In this document: one piece after another, positions 9,157 to 17,570 of the stretch | Layout: every line of letters starts with the position of its first letter | How positions within the stretch are numbered: the stretch's first letter is position 1 | Source of the DNA: Amorphoplanes digitatis | GTDB lineage: Bacteria; Actinomycetota; Actinomycetes; Mycobacteriales; Micromonosporaceae | DNA length: 64,000 nt | Assembly: GCF_014205335.1 (NCBI RefSeq) | Contig: NZ_JACHNH010000001.1 | Location: 6,256,501-6,320,500, forward strand | Reading direction: 5' to 3' | The notes under the pieces: model-generated | Databases searched by the model: none | What the model saw: the letters and a program-made list of their open reading frames with translations, nothing else | What the model was told of the DNA's origin: nothing | Made by a program: the position numbers and the translations under genes

Positions 9157-10157
9157 GTGGTGCTCCGGGCGTTGGCGAACTTCGGTTCCAGCAGCGTGTC
9201 CAGCGCCGCGCGGGCCGCGCTCTCGCTCTTGACGTTGGCGTCCGCGATCAGGACCGGAAGGATCTTCTCGAAGACGGCGCGCTGCGCGGCGCCCGGCACC
9301 GGGTCGACATCGAGGCTGGTGCGTGAGGTCAGGACGAGCGTCGCCACCTGCGGCGAGATCTTCGCCTCGCGGGAATAGAGTTCCACCGCGCCATCCTGGT
9401 TGTCCTTGATCCACTGTCGGGCCCGCTCGTAGGCGTTCACCACGGCTTGAGCGAGGTCGGGGTGGGCGGCCAGGAACGACTCGCGTGCGTTCAGCACGCC
9501 ATAGGAGTTGAAGGCCACGTTGCGGTAGATCAGCTTTGATCCGGCGTCGACTTCGCTCTGCGCCATCAGCGGGTCCAGCCCGGCCCAGGCATCGACCTGG
9601 CCGCGTTCCAGCGCGGTCCTGCCGTCGGCGTGCTGCAGGTTGACCACCGTGATGTCGTTCGGCGACAGCCCGGCCTCGTCCAGTGCGCGCAGGAGGAAGA
9701 AGTACGGGTCCGTACCCTTGGTCGCCGCGATCTTCTTTCCGCGCAGCCCGGCCACCGTCGTGATCGAGGAGCCCTTCGGTACCACGATCGCCGCCCACTC
9801 CGGCTGGCTGAACACGCCGATGGTCTTGATCGGCGTCCCGTTGGCGCGGGCCACCAGCGCGGCCGCACCGGCGGTGGAGCCGACGTCGAGCGCGTCAGCG
9901 CGCAGGCCCTCGTTGGCCTTGTTGCTGCCGGCGGAGAGCTGCCAGCTCACGGTCACGCCCTGCGATGCCAGCCCGGTCTCCAGCCATTTCTGCTGACGCA
10001 GGACCAGGCTGGCCGGGTTGTAGTAGGCGTAGTCCAGCCGCAGTGTCACCGCCGCACCGCCGGCGGGAGCGGCGGCCGGCGTGTCCTCACCCGAGACGCA
10101 TCCGGCAGGCAGGATGGCCGCCAGGGCCGCGACGAGCACGGTACGCGCGATTCTCAT
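9153..10157 (-). CDS. Sulfonate-type ABC transporter substrate-binding lipoprotein
   Basis: A 334-residue solute-binding protein of the SsuA/TauA/NMT1 fold. The signal peptide ends in the lipobox PAGC at residue 19, so it is anchored on the outer face of the membrane. The body shows the family pattern: LRLDYAYYNP near the start, LRADALDVGSTAGAAAL, and the hinge-region GLRGKKIAATKGT that lines the ligand cleft. Such proteins bind alkanesulfonates, taurine or related thiol-free sulfur compounds; the exact ligand cannot be read. It lies between the ATPase gene (24-base gap) and the permease gene (4-base overlap). Confidence 0.92.
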   Translation of the reverse strand: MRIARTVLVAALAAILPAGCVSGEDTPAAAPAGGAAVTLRLDYAYYNPASLVLRQQKWLETGLASQGVTVSWQLSAGSNKANEGLRADALDVGSTAGAAALVARANGTPIKTIGVFSQPEWAAIVVPKGSSITTVAGLRGKKIAATKGTDPYFFLLRALDEAGLSPNDITVVNLQHADGRTALERGQVDAWAGLDPLMAQSEVDAGSKLIYRNVAFNSYGVLNARESFLAAHPDLAQAVVNAYERARQWIKDNQDGAVELYSREAKISPQVATLVLTSRTSLDVDPVPGAAQRAVFEKILPVLIADANVKSESAARAALDTLLEPKFANARSTT

Positions 10158-10181
10158 ATCCGATTCCTTCCATGTTTGTTC

Positions 10182-10967
10182 TCAGGAGTGCGCGGGGGTT
10201 CCCACGCCGAGCTCGGCCAGCAGCCCAGCGCGCAACTCGGCCAGGGTCGCGTCACCACGGTCACGCGGTCGTACACCGGGGATCGGCAGGACCAGCCGGA
10301 TCGTGGCAGCGCCGTCCGGGGTCGAATCGCCGGCGCCGAGCAGGACGATCCGGTCGGCGAGGTGCAGCGCCTCGTCCACGTCGTGGGTGACCAGCAGCAC
10401 GGTGGTACCGGCGGCCCGCTGAACATCGGCGAGCAGATCCTGCATGCGCAGCCGGGTCAGCGCGTCGAGTGCCGCGAACGGCTCGTCCAGCAGCAGCACC
10501 CCCGGCCGGCGTGCGAGCGCTCTGGCGAGCGCGGCCCGCTGCGCCATGCCGCCGGACAGCTGCCGCGGCCGGTGCTGCGCGAAGGCGCTGAGACCGACAA
10601 CGGTGAGCCAGCGTTCGACCTCCTGCCGCGCCTTGACCCCGGTGACGCCGCGCGGGAGGCCGTAGGCGACATTGCAGTGCAGGGTGCGCCAGGGCAGTAG
10701 GCGTGGTTCCTGGAAGACGACCGCACAGCGGGGTTCGATGCCACGCACCGGCCGCCCGTCGACCGAGACGGTTCCCGAGGTGGGAGTATCCAGGCCGCCG
10801 GCCAGCCGCAGCACGGTGGATTTGCCACATCCGGACGGGCCGAGGAGCGCGACCACCTCACCGGGCGCCACGGTCAGGTCGATGCCGGTCAGCACCGTCC
10901 GGCGCCGGCCGTCCGCGGTGAAGACCTTGCCCACCCCGGAGAGTTCGAGACCCGCCTGCTCCTGCAT
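10182..10967 (-). CDS. ABC importer ATPase, SsuB/TauB type
   Basis: A 261-residue nucleotide-binding subunit. Walker A is GPSGCGKST, the Q-loop VVFQEPRLLPW, the signature LSGGMAQR, Walker B VLLLDEPFAALD and the H-loop LLVTHDVDEA. The Q-loop sequence EPRLLPW is typical of the sulfonate/nitrate/taurine branch. It is the first gene of the six-gene minus operon (ATPase, binding protein, permease, PLP enzyme, hydrolase), so it marks the promoter-proximal end. The extra C-terminal tail of about 35 residues is not conserved in form. Confidence 0.95.
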   Translation of the reverse strand: MQEQAGLELSGVGKVFTADGRRRTVLTGIDLTVAPGEVVALLGPSGCGKSTVLRLAGGLDTPTSGTVSVDGRPVRGIEPRCAVVFQEPRLLPWRTLHCNVAYGLPRGVTGVKARQEVERWLTVVGLSAFAQHRPRQLSGGMAQRAALARALARRPGVLLLDEPFAALDALTRLRMQDLLADVQRAAGTTVLLVTHDVDEALHLADRIVLLGAGDSTPDGAATIRLVLPIPGVRPRDRGDATLAELRAGLLAELGVGTPAHS

Positions 10968-11284
10968 AGATCACACTCTAACTATCATTCCTATATGTTT
11001 ACTAGGTCCTCGTGCCCACAGGCGGCCGGGACCGCGCGCTCCCCCGCCCTGCTTGCCGCCGGTCGCAGCGGCGGCTCCGGCCGCGGTGATGATTCGTTCG
11101 TCCTCGTCGCGGTTGGCCTGGCGCGTGCCGAAACCTCATCTGTCCTGGTCATAGCTACTTGATCACCGGGATCAGATCCGCTGCTGAGGGTCGCGTAGAT
11201 CTCAATCGCGCGCGGGTGGTTCAGGTGGCCTCGCATCTGCCGACAGTCAGGGTGACGGCTGCCACGACGAGGTGAGTGAGACCG
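10968..11284. other. Divergent intergenic region between the sulfonate operon and the phosphatase-like gene
   Basis: About 317 bases with no gene that I can support. The first 40 bases are AT-rich and probably hold the minus-strand promoter. The remainder must contain the plus-strand promoter for the gene at 11285, but no convincing -35/-10 pair stands out. Confidence 0.5.
10990..11006 (-). promoter_or_regulatory. Possible operator: CCTA-N9-TAGG inverted repeat upstream of the sulfonate operon
   Basis: The AT-rich patch just upstream of the ATPase start contains an inverted repeat with CCTA and TAGG arms nine bases apart. It lies 23 bases from the start codon, in otherwise GC-rich sequence, and is well placed for a repressor or activator of the sulfur operon. 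The arms are short and the regulator is not encoded nearby, so this is a weak call. Confidence 0.3.
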
Positions 11285-14152
11285 ATGTCGCACGACGATT
11301 ACCGCATTCGTGCCCGACTCGGCATCCTCGCCTTTCTGCTTCTGCTCGGAGCGCTGGCGGTGATGGGTGGTTCCCGACCGGGCGAGGCGGCATCCGCGTC
11401 GGCGACCGCGAATCCCCCGGTGCCGATGCTGGACCAGCCGGGCTCCCTCGTCGCCGTCGCCGGTAACCTCGCATGCTCGCCGCAGAGCCCGGCCTACAAC
11501 CACCGCAAGGGCTCCGCCGGCGGATGCGCCATGGAGCGGACCTCGGACCTCATCCTCGCCGCCGGAGACGCCGTCGACTCGGTGCTGGCGGTCGGCGACC
11601 TCCAGTACGAGCACGGCGAGTGGGCCGACCTCCAGGCCTCGTACGACCCCACCTGGGGCCGGCTGAAGGCCAAGACGCACCCGGTGCCGGGCAGCCATGA
11701 GTACTCGATCGCGGGAGCCCCCGACTACTTCCGATACTGGGGCGAGCGCGCACACCCCGAGCGCAAGAGCAACTACAGCTTCGAGGTCGGCGGCTGGAAG
11801 ATCTACGCGCTCAGCTCCTCCTGCAGCAGCTCGTCATGCTCGCCCGGGGGCGACAACTACGAGTGGCTGAAGAAAGAACTCGCCGGCCAGTCACCTGAGC
11901 AGTGCCAGCTGGCCTACTGGCACCACCCCATCCAGTCGGTGGGCCAGTTCGGCGAAAACGTCACCATGCCGAAGATGGCGCACCTGCTGCATGACGCCGG
12001 GGTGGACGTGATCGTCAACGCCCACGACCACAACTATCAGCGGTGGGCGCGGATCACCCCGGAGAGCACCGTCGACGCCGACAACGGCTACCGGTTCTTC
12101 ATCGTCGGCAGCGGCGGCATCAACCACCACCGCTTCTACGCGCTGGACCCGATGCGCCACGCCGGTTTCGAGACGGGCACCGACAAGGAGTTCGGTGTGC
12201 TGTTCCTGAAGCTGAACCCGTCCGGGTACGCCTGGGAGTTCCGCACCACCACCGGACGGTTCACCGACACCGGACGCGAGTCGTGCCGTCGTACGCCGGG
12301 CACTCCGGCCGTACCGGTGCCCACGACCGCGGCGAAGCCGGTACCGGTCGGGCAGCCCATCCCGGGCAACCACAGCAACCTGCCGTTCCCGCCGGCGGGA
12401 GTGGCCCCGAGCGCGGCCGGCGAGACGATGACGACGGCCTGGCTCCCGCCGGCCCGGCCCGGCACGGCCGGAGCCGTGGACCTGTACCGGGTCAGCGTTT
12501 TCGGTGCCGAGCCCGGGCACCCCACCGAGATGATGCCGATCGCACAGCGCACCGTTGCGGCAACCAGCACGAGCGTGGACTTCGACATGCACGGCGTGCC
12601 CGGCTGGAGCCTGCGCGTCTCGGTCGAGGCGCGGAACCCGGACGGCTGGGGCAACCCGAGCGTCCTGTCCAACGCCGTCACCGGACCCTCGGGCGGCGGC
12701 CACACGCATTCCACGTCCCATGACCCCGTCCCGGCGGGATGGACGGCGCTGCCGGCAAACCACCAGCTGCCGCCTGTCTCGACGCCCGGCCCGCCCCGGC
12801 ACCTGCGGACCGTGCCAGGCAACGGCTCGGCCACGGTCTCCTGGGCCGCGCCCAACGTGGACGGCGGCCTGCCGATCACCGGGTACGCGGTGTACGCCAA
12901 CCCCGGCGGGCTGGTGGCCTCGGTCGGCGTCGACCGGACGCGGGTACAGGTCGACAGCCTGATCAACGACGCCGATTACACCTTCCAGGTGGTCGCGATC
13001 AACGAGGTCGGCGACTCGGCACCCACCAATGAGAGCCCCGTGACCACCCCGACGAAGGATGCCGGCCAGTCGACGGCGAAGGCCCCGACGGCGCCGAGCG
13101 ACGTCGACGTCCAACCGGGGAACAGGTCCGCCACCGTCACCTGGTCGACGCCGTCGAACGATGGCGGAGCGGCCATCACGTCGTACACGGTCAGCGCGCA
13201 GAACGACCCGCACCGCGTCACCGTCGACGGCGCGCTGGCCTCCGCCCGGGTGGACGGCCTGGCTCCCGGCAAGAGCTACCGCTTCACGGTCACCGCGAAG
13301 AACGCGGCAGGCAGCTCCCCCGCCAGCGCACCCAGCGCCGCCGTCACCATCCTGGGCCCCACGGGCACCGTACCGACCCAGCCGGCCAAGCCGGTGGCCG
13401 TCGCCGGCACGAACTCCGCCGCGGTGTCGTGGAAGGCGCCGACCTCCGACGGGGGCAGCCCGCTCACCGGCTACGTCGTGATCATGCGGCCGTCCGGCCG
13501 GAGCATGACGGTGGCACCCACCACGCGGCAGGCCACCTTCTCCGACCTCGCCGCGGGTACCGCCTACCGATTCACCGTGTTCGCGGTCAACAAGGCCGGC
13601 CGCTCCGCGCAGAGCGACGAGACCCAGCCGGTCGTTCCCACAGCACCACCCAGGCCGCCCGGCGCGCCCTGGACCGTGGTCGCGGCGGCCGGAGACGGGT
13701 TCGCCAAGGTCGCCTGGACCGCGCCGGGCACCGACGGTGGCGCACCGATCGTCGCCTACACGGTGGTGGCGAAGGGATCCGACGCGTCGGCCCGGGTGAC
13801 CCGGCCGGGTGTGCGGGAGGCCGTCGTCCGCGGTCTCAAGAACGGCACGACCTACCGCTTCACGGTCATCGCGGAGAACCGGGTGGGGCTGTCGGCACCC
13901 TCGGCACCCTCGGCCCCGGTAACGCCGACCGGCGGCGAGCCGGATCCGCCCATGCCTCATATGCCCGGCCCCGAGGAGGCCGCCGACTCGGTCGTCTCCT
14001 GGTCCGCCGCCGCGGGATCGCCGGCGGCCAAGCTCAGCGAATGGGTCGGCCAGTCACGCCGGCACTCCGCGGCTGCGGCAGCGGGGGTGACGGCCGTGAT
14101 CCTGGCGGCCGCGGCGGTGTACTTCTGGCGTCGCCGCCGCCCGGCGGACTGA
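11285..14152 (+). CDS. Purple-acid-phosphatase-like secreted protein with FN3 repeats and a C-terminal membrane anchor
   Basis: About 955 residues from ATG 11285 (GAG five bases upstream; a GTG at 11276 is less likely because its spacing is too short). An N-terminal signal or anchor helix is followed by a metallophosphoesterase domain (about residues 45-330) with AVGDLQYEHG, YWHHP and NAHDHNYQR. Two metal-ligand positions are altered: the first motif reads VAVAGNLAC where relatives have AGD, and GNHE reads GSHEY. Then come one divergent and four clear fibronectin type III domains (about 380-875), each with the WxxPxxDGGxxITxY pattern. The C-terminus is a hydrophobic helix followed by a basic tail (WRRRR), so the protein is probably anchored with its domains outside. 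Catalysis is doubtful; a binding or scaffold role is possible. Confidence 0.85.
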   Translation: MSHDDYRIRARLGILAFLLLLGALAVMGGSRPGEAASASATANPPVPMLDQPGSLVAVAGNLACSPQSPAYNHRKGSAGGCAMERTSDLILAAGDAVDSVLAVGDLQYEHGEWADLQASYDPTWGRLKAKTHPVPGSHEYSIAGAPDYFRYWGERAHPERKSNYSFEVGGWKIYALSSSCSSSSCSPGGDNYEWLKKELAGQSPEQCQLAYWHHPIQSVGQFGENVTMPKMAHLLHDAGVDVIVNAHDHNYQRWARITPESTVDADNGYRFFIVGSGGINHHRFYALDPMRHAGFETGTDKEFGVLFLKLNPSGYAWEFRTTTGRFTDTGRESCRRTPGTPAVPVPTTAAKPVPVGQPIPGNHSNLPFPPAGVAPSAAGETMTTAWLPPARPGTAGAVDLYRVSVFGAEPGHPTEMMPIAQRTVAATSTSVDFDMHGVPGWSLRVSVEARNPDGWGNPSVLSNAVTGPSGGGHTHSTSHDPVPAGWTALPANHQLPPVSTPGPPRHLRTVPGNGSATVSWAAPNVDGGLPITGYAVYANPGGLVASVGVDRTRVQVDSLINDADYTFQVVAINEVGDSAPTNESPVTTPTKDAGQSTAKAPTAPSDVDVQPGNRSATVTWSTPSNDGGAAITSYTVSAQNDPHRVTVDGALASARVDGLAPGKSYRFTVTAKNAAGSSPASAPSAAVTILGPTGTVPTQPAKPVAVAGTNSAAVSWKAPTSDGGSPLTGYVVIMRPSGRSMTVAPTTRQATFSDLAAGTAYRFTVFAVNKAGRSAQSDETQPVVPTAPPRPPGAPWTVVAAAGDGFAKVAWTAPGTDGGAPIVAYTVVAKGSDASARVTRPGVREAVVRGLKNGTTYRFTVIAENRVGLSAPSAPSAPVTPTGGEPDPPMPHMPGPEEAADSVVSWSAAAGSPAAKLSEWVGQSRRHSAAAAAGVTAVILAAAAVYFWRRRRPAD

Positions 14153-14206
14153 TCCCCTCCTCCTAGACTGGCCCGGCACCGGCCGGCGCAGCTGAGGAGA
14201 TTGCGG

Positions 14207-15253
14207 GTGACGGACGACCTCGAGGACACGGTGCTCCCGTTCTGGGTGCGAGACGACGAGCCGGAACCGCCGGCCGTGTACGCCCGCGTCTATCTGGATC
14301 ATGCGTGGCGGGATGACCGGATCGAGTCCGCCTGGCGCGGCTGGCGTGCCCTCGTCGATCAGCGGTTGGTTCCGTTGTTCGGCCCTGAGGCGCCGGCTCC
14401 GTACATCGAGGAGGAGCCGACCGCCGCGCGGCCGCTGGCACGCGTGGAACGCGATGACCCGTCCGGCGCGGGCATCATCGCGGCTCTCGGCTGTGAGACC
14501 CATCGATTCGCCGACGGTGAGCAGGCCTTTCTACAGGTCTATGCCGGTCTCGGCGCCGATCGTGGCCGCCTCGACGAGGTCGTCGAGGCGGTGCTCGACG
14601 TCCTCCGCGACGGTGCGGCCGGAGTCGACGCCGGCTACGGCGAGTTGACCGTCGGTCGTGGCTCCCCGCCGCGCACCGGACTCGACATCGCCCTGGGCCG
14701 CTCGGCCGCGGACTCCGCCGGCGCGGCTCGCGCCGCGCTCCGCGGCTACGAGTGGGCGACGATATGCCCGGCCGAACTCGCTGATCGGATCGACCCGGTC
14801 GCGGGCGCGTTCACCGAGATCGCCCCGATCGCCGGGGGCGGCCTTCTGCTCCGTGCCACCCAGACGATCAACGGCTGGACCCAGGACGCGGCCCGGAGGG
14901 TGTTCCGGTCTCTCACGCCCGTACTGCCTGACGGACTGCCACGACGCACGTCCGCGGCGCGGCTGACCCGGGTCGTCTTCGCGGATGCCGCGGAGGCTCG
15001 CGCCGGCCGCGTGACCGACCTGCCGATCGGTCCAGGCCCGCTGCCGCCGCCCGGCCCGGATCAGGTGTCGGCGCTGACCGAGTTCGTATCCCAGGCGATG
15101 CGGCATGGCTGGCTGACAACGGAACCGCCGGACGAATCGGCGCCGGAGGCGATCCGCGCCCTGTTTCCCGCGGAAATGGGCATGGGGCTGACCCCGGAGG
15201 GCCAGCGGCAGCTGGCAGAGCTGCTGGGCCTGGACCTACCGGACTCGACCTGA
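14207..15253 (+). CDS. Conserved hypothetical cytosolic protein
   Basis: A 348-residue protein with no signal peptide or membrane segment. GTG 14207 is the start because GAGGAG lies 7 bases upstream; the TTG six bases earlier is too close to it. The sequence is acidic and opens with FWVRDDEPEPPAVYARVYLDHAWRD in pieces that suggest a beta-strand and helix start. No catalytic motif or named family is recognised. It follows the phosphatase-like gene by 54 bases and may share its transcript. A weak hairpin (CTCGAC/GTCGAG, 15360-15375) before the next gene may end transcription. Confidence 0.75.
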   Translation: MTDDLEDTVLPFWVRDDEPEPPAVYARVYLDHAWRDDRIESAWRGWRALVDQRLVPLFGPEAPAPYIEEEPTAARPLARVERDDPSGAGIIAALGCETHRFADGEQAFLQVYAGLGADRGRLDEVVEAVLDVLRDGAAGVDAGYGELTVGRGSPPRTGLDIALGRSAADSAGAARAALRGYEWATICPAELADRIDPVAGAFTEIAPIAGGGLLLRATQTINGWTQDAARRVFRSLTPVLPDGLPRRTSAARLTRVVFADAAEARAGRVTDLPIGPGPLPPPGPDQVSALTEFVSQAMRHGWLTTEPPDESAPEAIRALFPAEMGMGLTPEGQRQLAELLGLDLPDST

Positions 15254-15501
15254 CCCCGAACGCCTGCGTGCGGACCGCCCGCACCCCGGCTGCTCCACCA
15301 GGGATTCATCACAGCTGATGATGGCAGTAGGACTAAGTCGGTATGGCCAGGAGAACGCTCTCGACCGGCGTCGAGGGTTTTCCCTATACCTGTACTGGCC
15401 ATCCATGTTTATCGTTCTCGATCAAGCAGTTCAGGTGCGACCACCCGTCCACCGAACCCTTGAGCCTGCCCTAACCCCCCGGGCAGGAGAGGAGCACGAG
15501 A

Positions 15502-17466
15502 GTGAACCGTCGAAAAGCACTGATCATGGCGCTGGCGACCGGGACCGTCGCCGCATCGACAATGGTTGCGGTGGCCGGACAGGCCAGCGCCCAGCCCGTC
15601 GACCCGGCCGCGACCGCCAAGGTCGCCGCCGACAAGGCTGACGCACTGGTCGCCAGCAACCCCGCAGTCCTGCAGGCAACCGCGAACGAGACCTTCCACA
15701 GGGGCGCGGTCATCTCCTCGAGCGGTCTCAACTACGTCCCCTACCAGCGGTCCTACAAGGGCCTGCCGGTGCAGGGCGGCGACTTCGTCGTCTCGACGGA
15801 CTCGGCCGGCAAGACCGTGGCGACCTCGGTGGCGCAGAGCAGCCCCATCGGTGAGATCGCGACCACGCCGAAGCTGACCGAGGCCGCCGCGCTGAAGATC
15901 GCCAAGGGCGAGCTCAAGACGGTGTCGGGCGTGGAGGCCACCAATCTGATCGTCTCCGCCATCGAGGGCACGCCGGCGGCGCTGGCCTGGCAGTCGACGA
16001 TCCGCGGCACCAGCGCCGATGGCCCGAGCCGGCTCACCGTCGACGTCGACGCCCTCACCGGCAAGGTGCTGCGCACCTACGAGCACGTCATCGACGTGGC
16101 GGGCACCGGCACCGGCTGGATCAACGGCTCGGTCTCGCTGAACACCACCCTGTCCGGGTCGACGTACAGCCTGAAGGACCCGACGGTCACGAGCCTGAGC
16201 TGCCAGGACGCCTCCACCAACACCACGTTCAGCGGCACCGACAACGTGTGGGGCAACGGCACCGGCACCAGCAAGGAGACCGGCTGCGTCGACGGGCTCT
16301 ACGTCGCGCAGAAGCAGACCGCGATGCTGTCCGCGTGGCTCGGCCGCAACGGCGCCAACGGCAGCGGCGGCGCGTGGCCGGTCCGGGTCGGCCTGAACGA
16401 CCAGAACGCGTACTACGACGGCAGCCAGATCCAGATCGGCAAGAACACCGCCGGCCAGTGGATCTCCTCCGCCGACGTGCTCGGCCACGAGCTGGGCCAC
16501 GGCATCGACGACACCACCCCCGGTGGCATCTCCGGCCAGGGCACCCAGGAGTTCGTCGCCGACACCATCGGCGCGGCAACGGAGTGGTACGCGAACAACC
16601 CGAACGACCCGCCGGACTACCTGGTCGGCGAAGAGGTCAACCTGGTCGGCAGCGGCGCGATCCGCAACATGTACAACCCGTCGGCTGTCGGCGACTCGAA
16701 CTGCTACTCGAGCAGCACCCCCGGCGGCGAGGTACACGCGGCCGCCGGCCCCGGTAACCACTGGTTCTACCTGCTCGCGCAGGGCACCAGCGGCAACGGC
16801 CAGCCCGCCAGCAGTACCTGCAACAGCACCACGATCACCGGTATCGGCATCCAGAACGCGATGAAGATCATGTACAACGCGATGCTGCTGAAGACCTCCA
16901 GCTCGTCGTACCTGAAGTACCGCACCTGGACGTTGACCGCGGCGAAGAACCTCACCCCGGGCAACTGCACCTACTTCAACACGGTCAAGGCTGCCTGGAC
17001 CGCGGTCAGCGTCCCGGCCCAGACGGCCGACCCGACGTGCAGCGGCACCACGACGCCTCCGACGACCAGCCCGACCACGTCGCCGACCCCGACGACCAGC
17101 CCGACCAGCAACCCGGCCGGCTGCACCGGCAGCAACGCCACCCGCGTCACGATCCCCGACGCCGGCGCCGCGGTCACCAGCAGCATCACCATCAGCGGCT
17201 GCACCCGGGCACCGTCGACCACCTCGTCGGTGTCGGTGAACATCATTCACACCTACCGCGGTGACGTGAAGGTCGACCTGGTGGCACCGGACGGCACCGT
17301 CTACAACATCAAGGCCACGTCGACGTCGGACAGCGCCGACAACATCATCCTCACCGACAGCGGCGACCTGTCGAGCGAGACCGCGAACGGCACCTGGAAG
17401 CTGAAGGCGCAGGACGTGTACTCGGGCGACACCGGCTACATCAGCAGCTGGAGCCTGACCCTCTAA
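15502..17466 (+). CDS. Secreted M4 (thermolysin-like) metalloprotease with C-terminal P-domain
   Basis: A 654-residue preproprotein. GTG 15502 has a strong ribosome-binding site (GGAGAGGAG). The signal peptide ends near residue 30 (GQASAQ). A fungalysin/thermolysin propeptide and PepSY-like region (about 35-200) inhibit and chaperone the enzyme. The catalytic domain (about 205-520) has the zinc motif HELGH (H329, E330, H333) with the third ligand E350 in TQEFVAD, and a downstream GNHWFYLL that holds the active-site His region. A Thr/Pro/Ser linker (about 515-540) leads to a proprotein-convertase P-domain (about 545-654). It degrades extracellular proteins. A terminator follows directly, so the gene is transcribed alone. 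Confidence 0.96.
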   Translation: MNRRKALIMALATGTVAASTMVAVAGQASAQPVDPAATAKVAADKADALVASNPAVLQATANETFHRGAVISSSGLNYVPYQRSYKGLPVQGGDFVVSTDSAGKTVATSVAQSSPIGEIATTPKLTEAAALKIAKGELKTVSGVEATNLIVSAIEGTPAALAWQSTIRGTSADGPSRLTVDVDALTGKVLRTYEHVIDVAGTGTGWINGSVSLNTTLSGSTYSLKDPTVTSLSCQDASTNTTFSGTDNVWGNGTGTSKETGCVDGLYVAQKQTAMLSAWLGRNGANGSGGAWPVRVGLNDQNAYYDGSQIQIGKNTAGQWISSADVLGHELGHGIDDTTPGGISGQGTQEFVADTIGAATEWYANNPNDPPDYLVGEEVNLVGSGAIRNMYNPSAVGDSNCYSSSTPGGEVHAAAGPGNHWFYLLAQGTSGNGQPASSTCNSTTITGIGIQNAMKIMYNAMLLKTSSSSYLKYRTWTLTAAKNLTPGNCTYFNTVKAAWTAVSVPAQTADPTCSGTTTPPTTSPTTSPTPTTSPTSNPAGCTGSNATRVTIPDAGAAVTSSITISGCTRAPSTTSSVSVNIIHTYRGDVKVDLVAPDGTVYNIKATSTSDSADNIILTDSGDLSSETANGTWKLKAQDVYSGDTGYISSWSLTL

Positions 17467-17480
17467 GTTCAACCCCTCAC

Positions 17481-17514
17481 GAAAGGGCCGGTGCCGCAAG
17501 GTGCCGGCCTTTTC
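17481..17514 (+). terminator. Rho-independent terminator of the M4 protease gene
   Basis: A GC-rich stem (GGCCGGTGCC paired with GGTGCCGGCC, two of the pairs being G-U) closes a GCAA tetraloop, with AAAG before and TTTT after. It lies 15 bases after the stop codon. The GNRA-type loop and T-run make it a strong call. Confidence 0.85.
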
Positions 17515-17570
17515 GCGTACGCCCAAAGGCCGCTGTTGCGCGCGGGTTCCGGGTTCACCGGCGCCGGCGG

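Noticed and set aside
11891..13960. Long minus-strand frame across the FN3 region
   Set aside because: Antisense to repeated FN3 coding sequence, with repetitive Arg/Gly/Asp composition and no motif.
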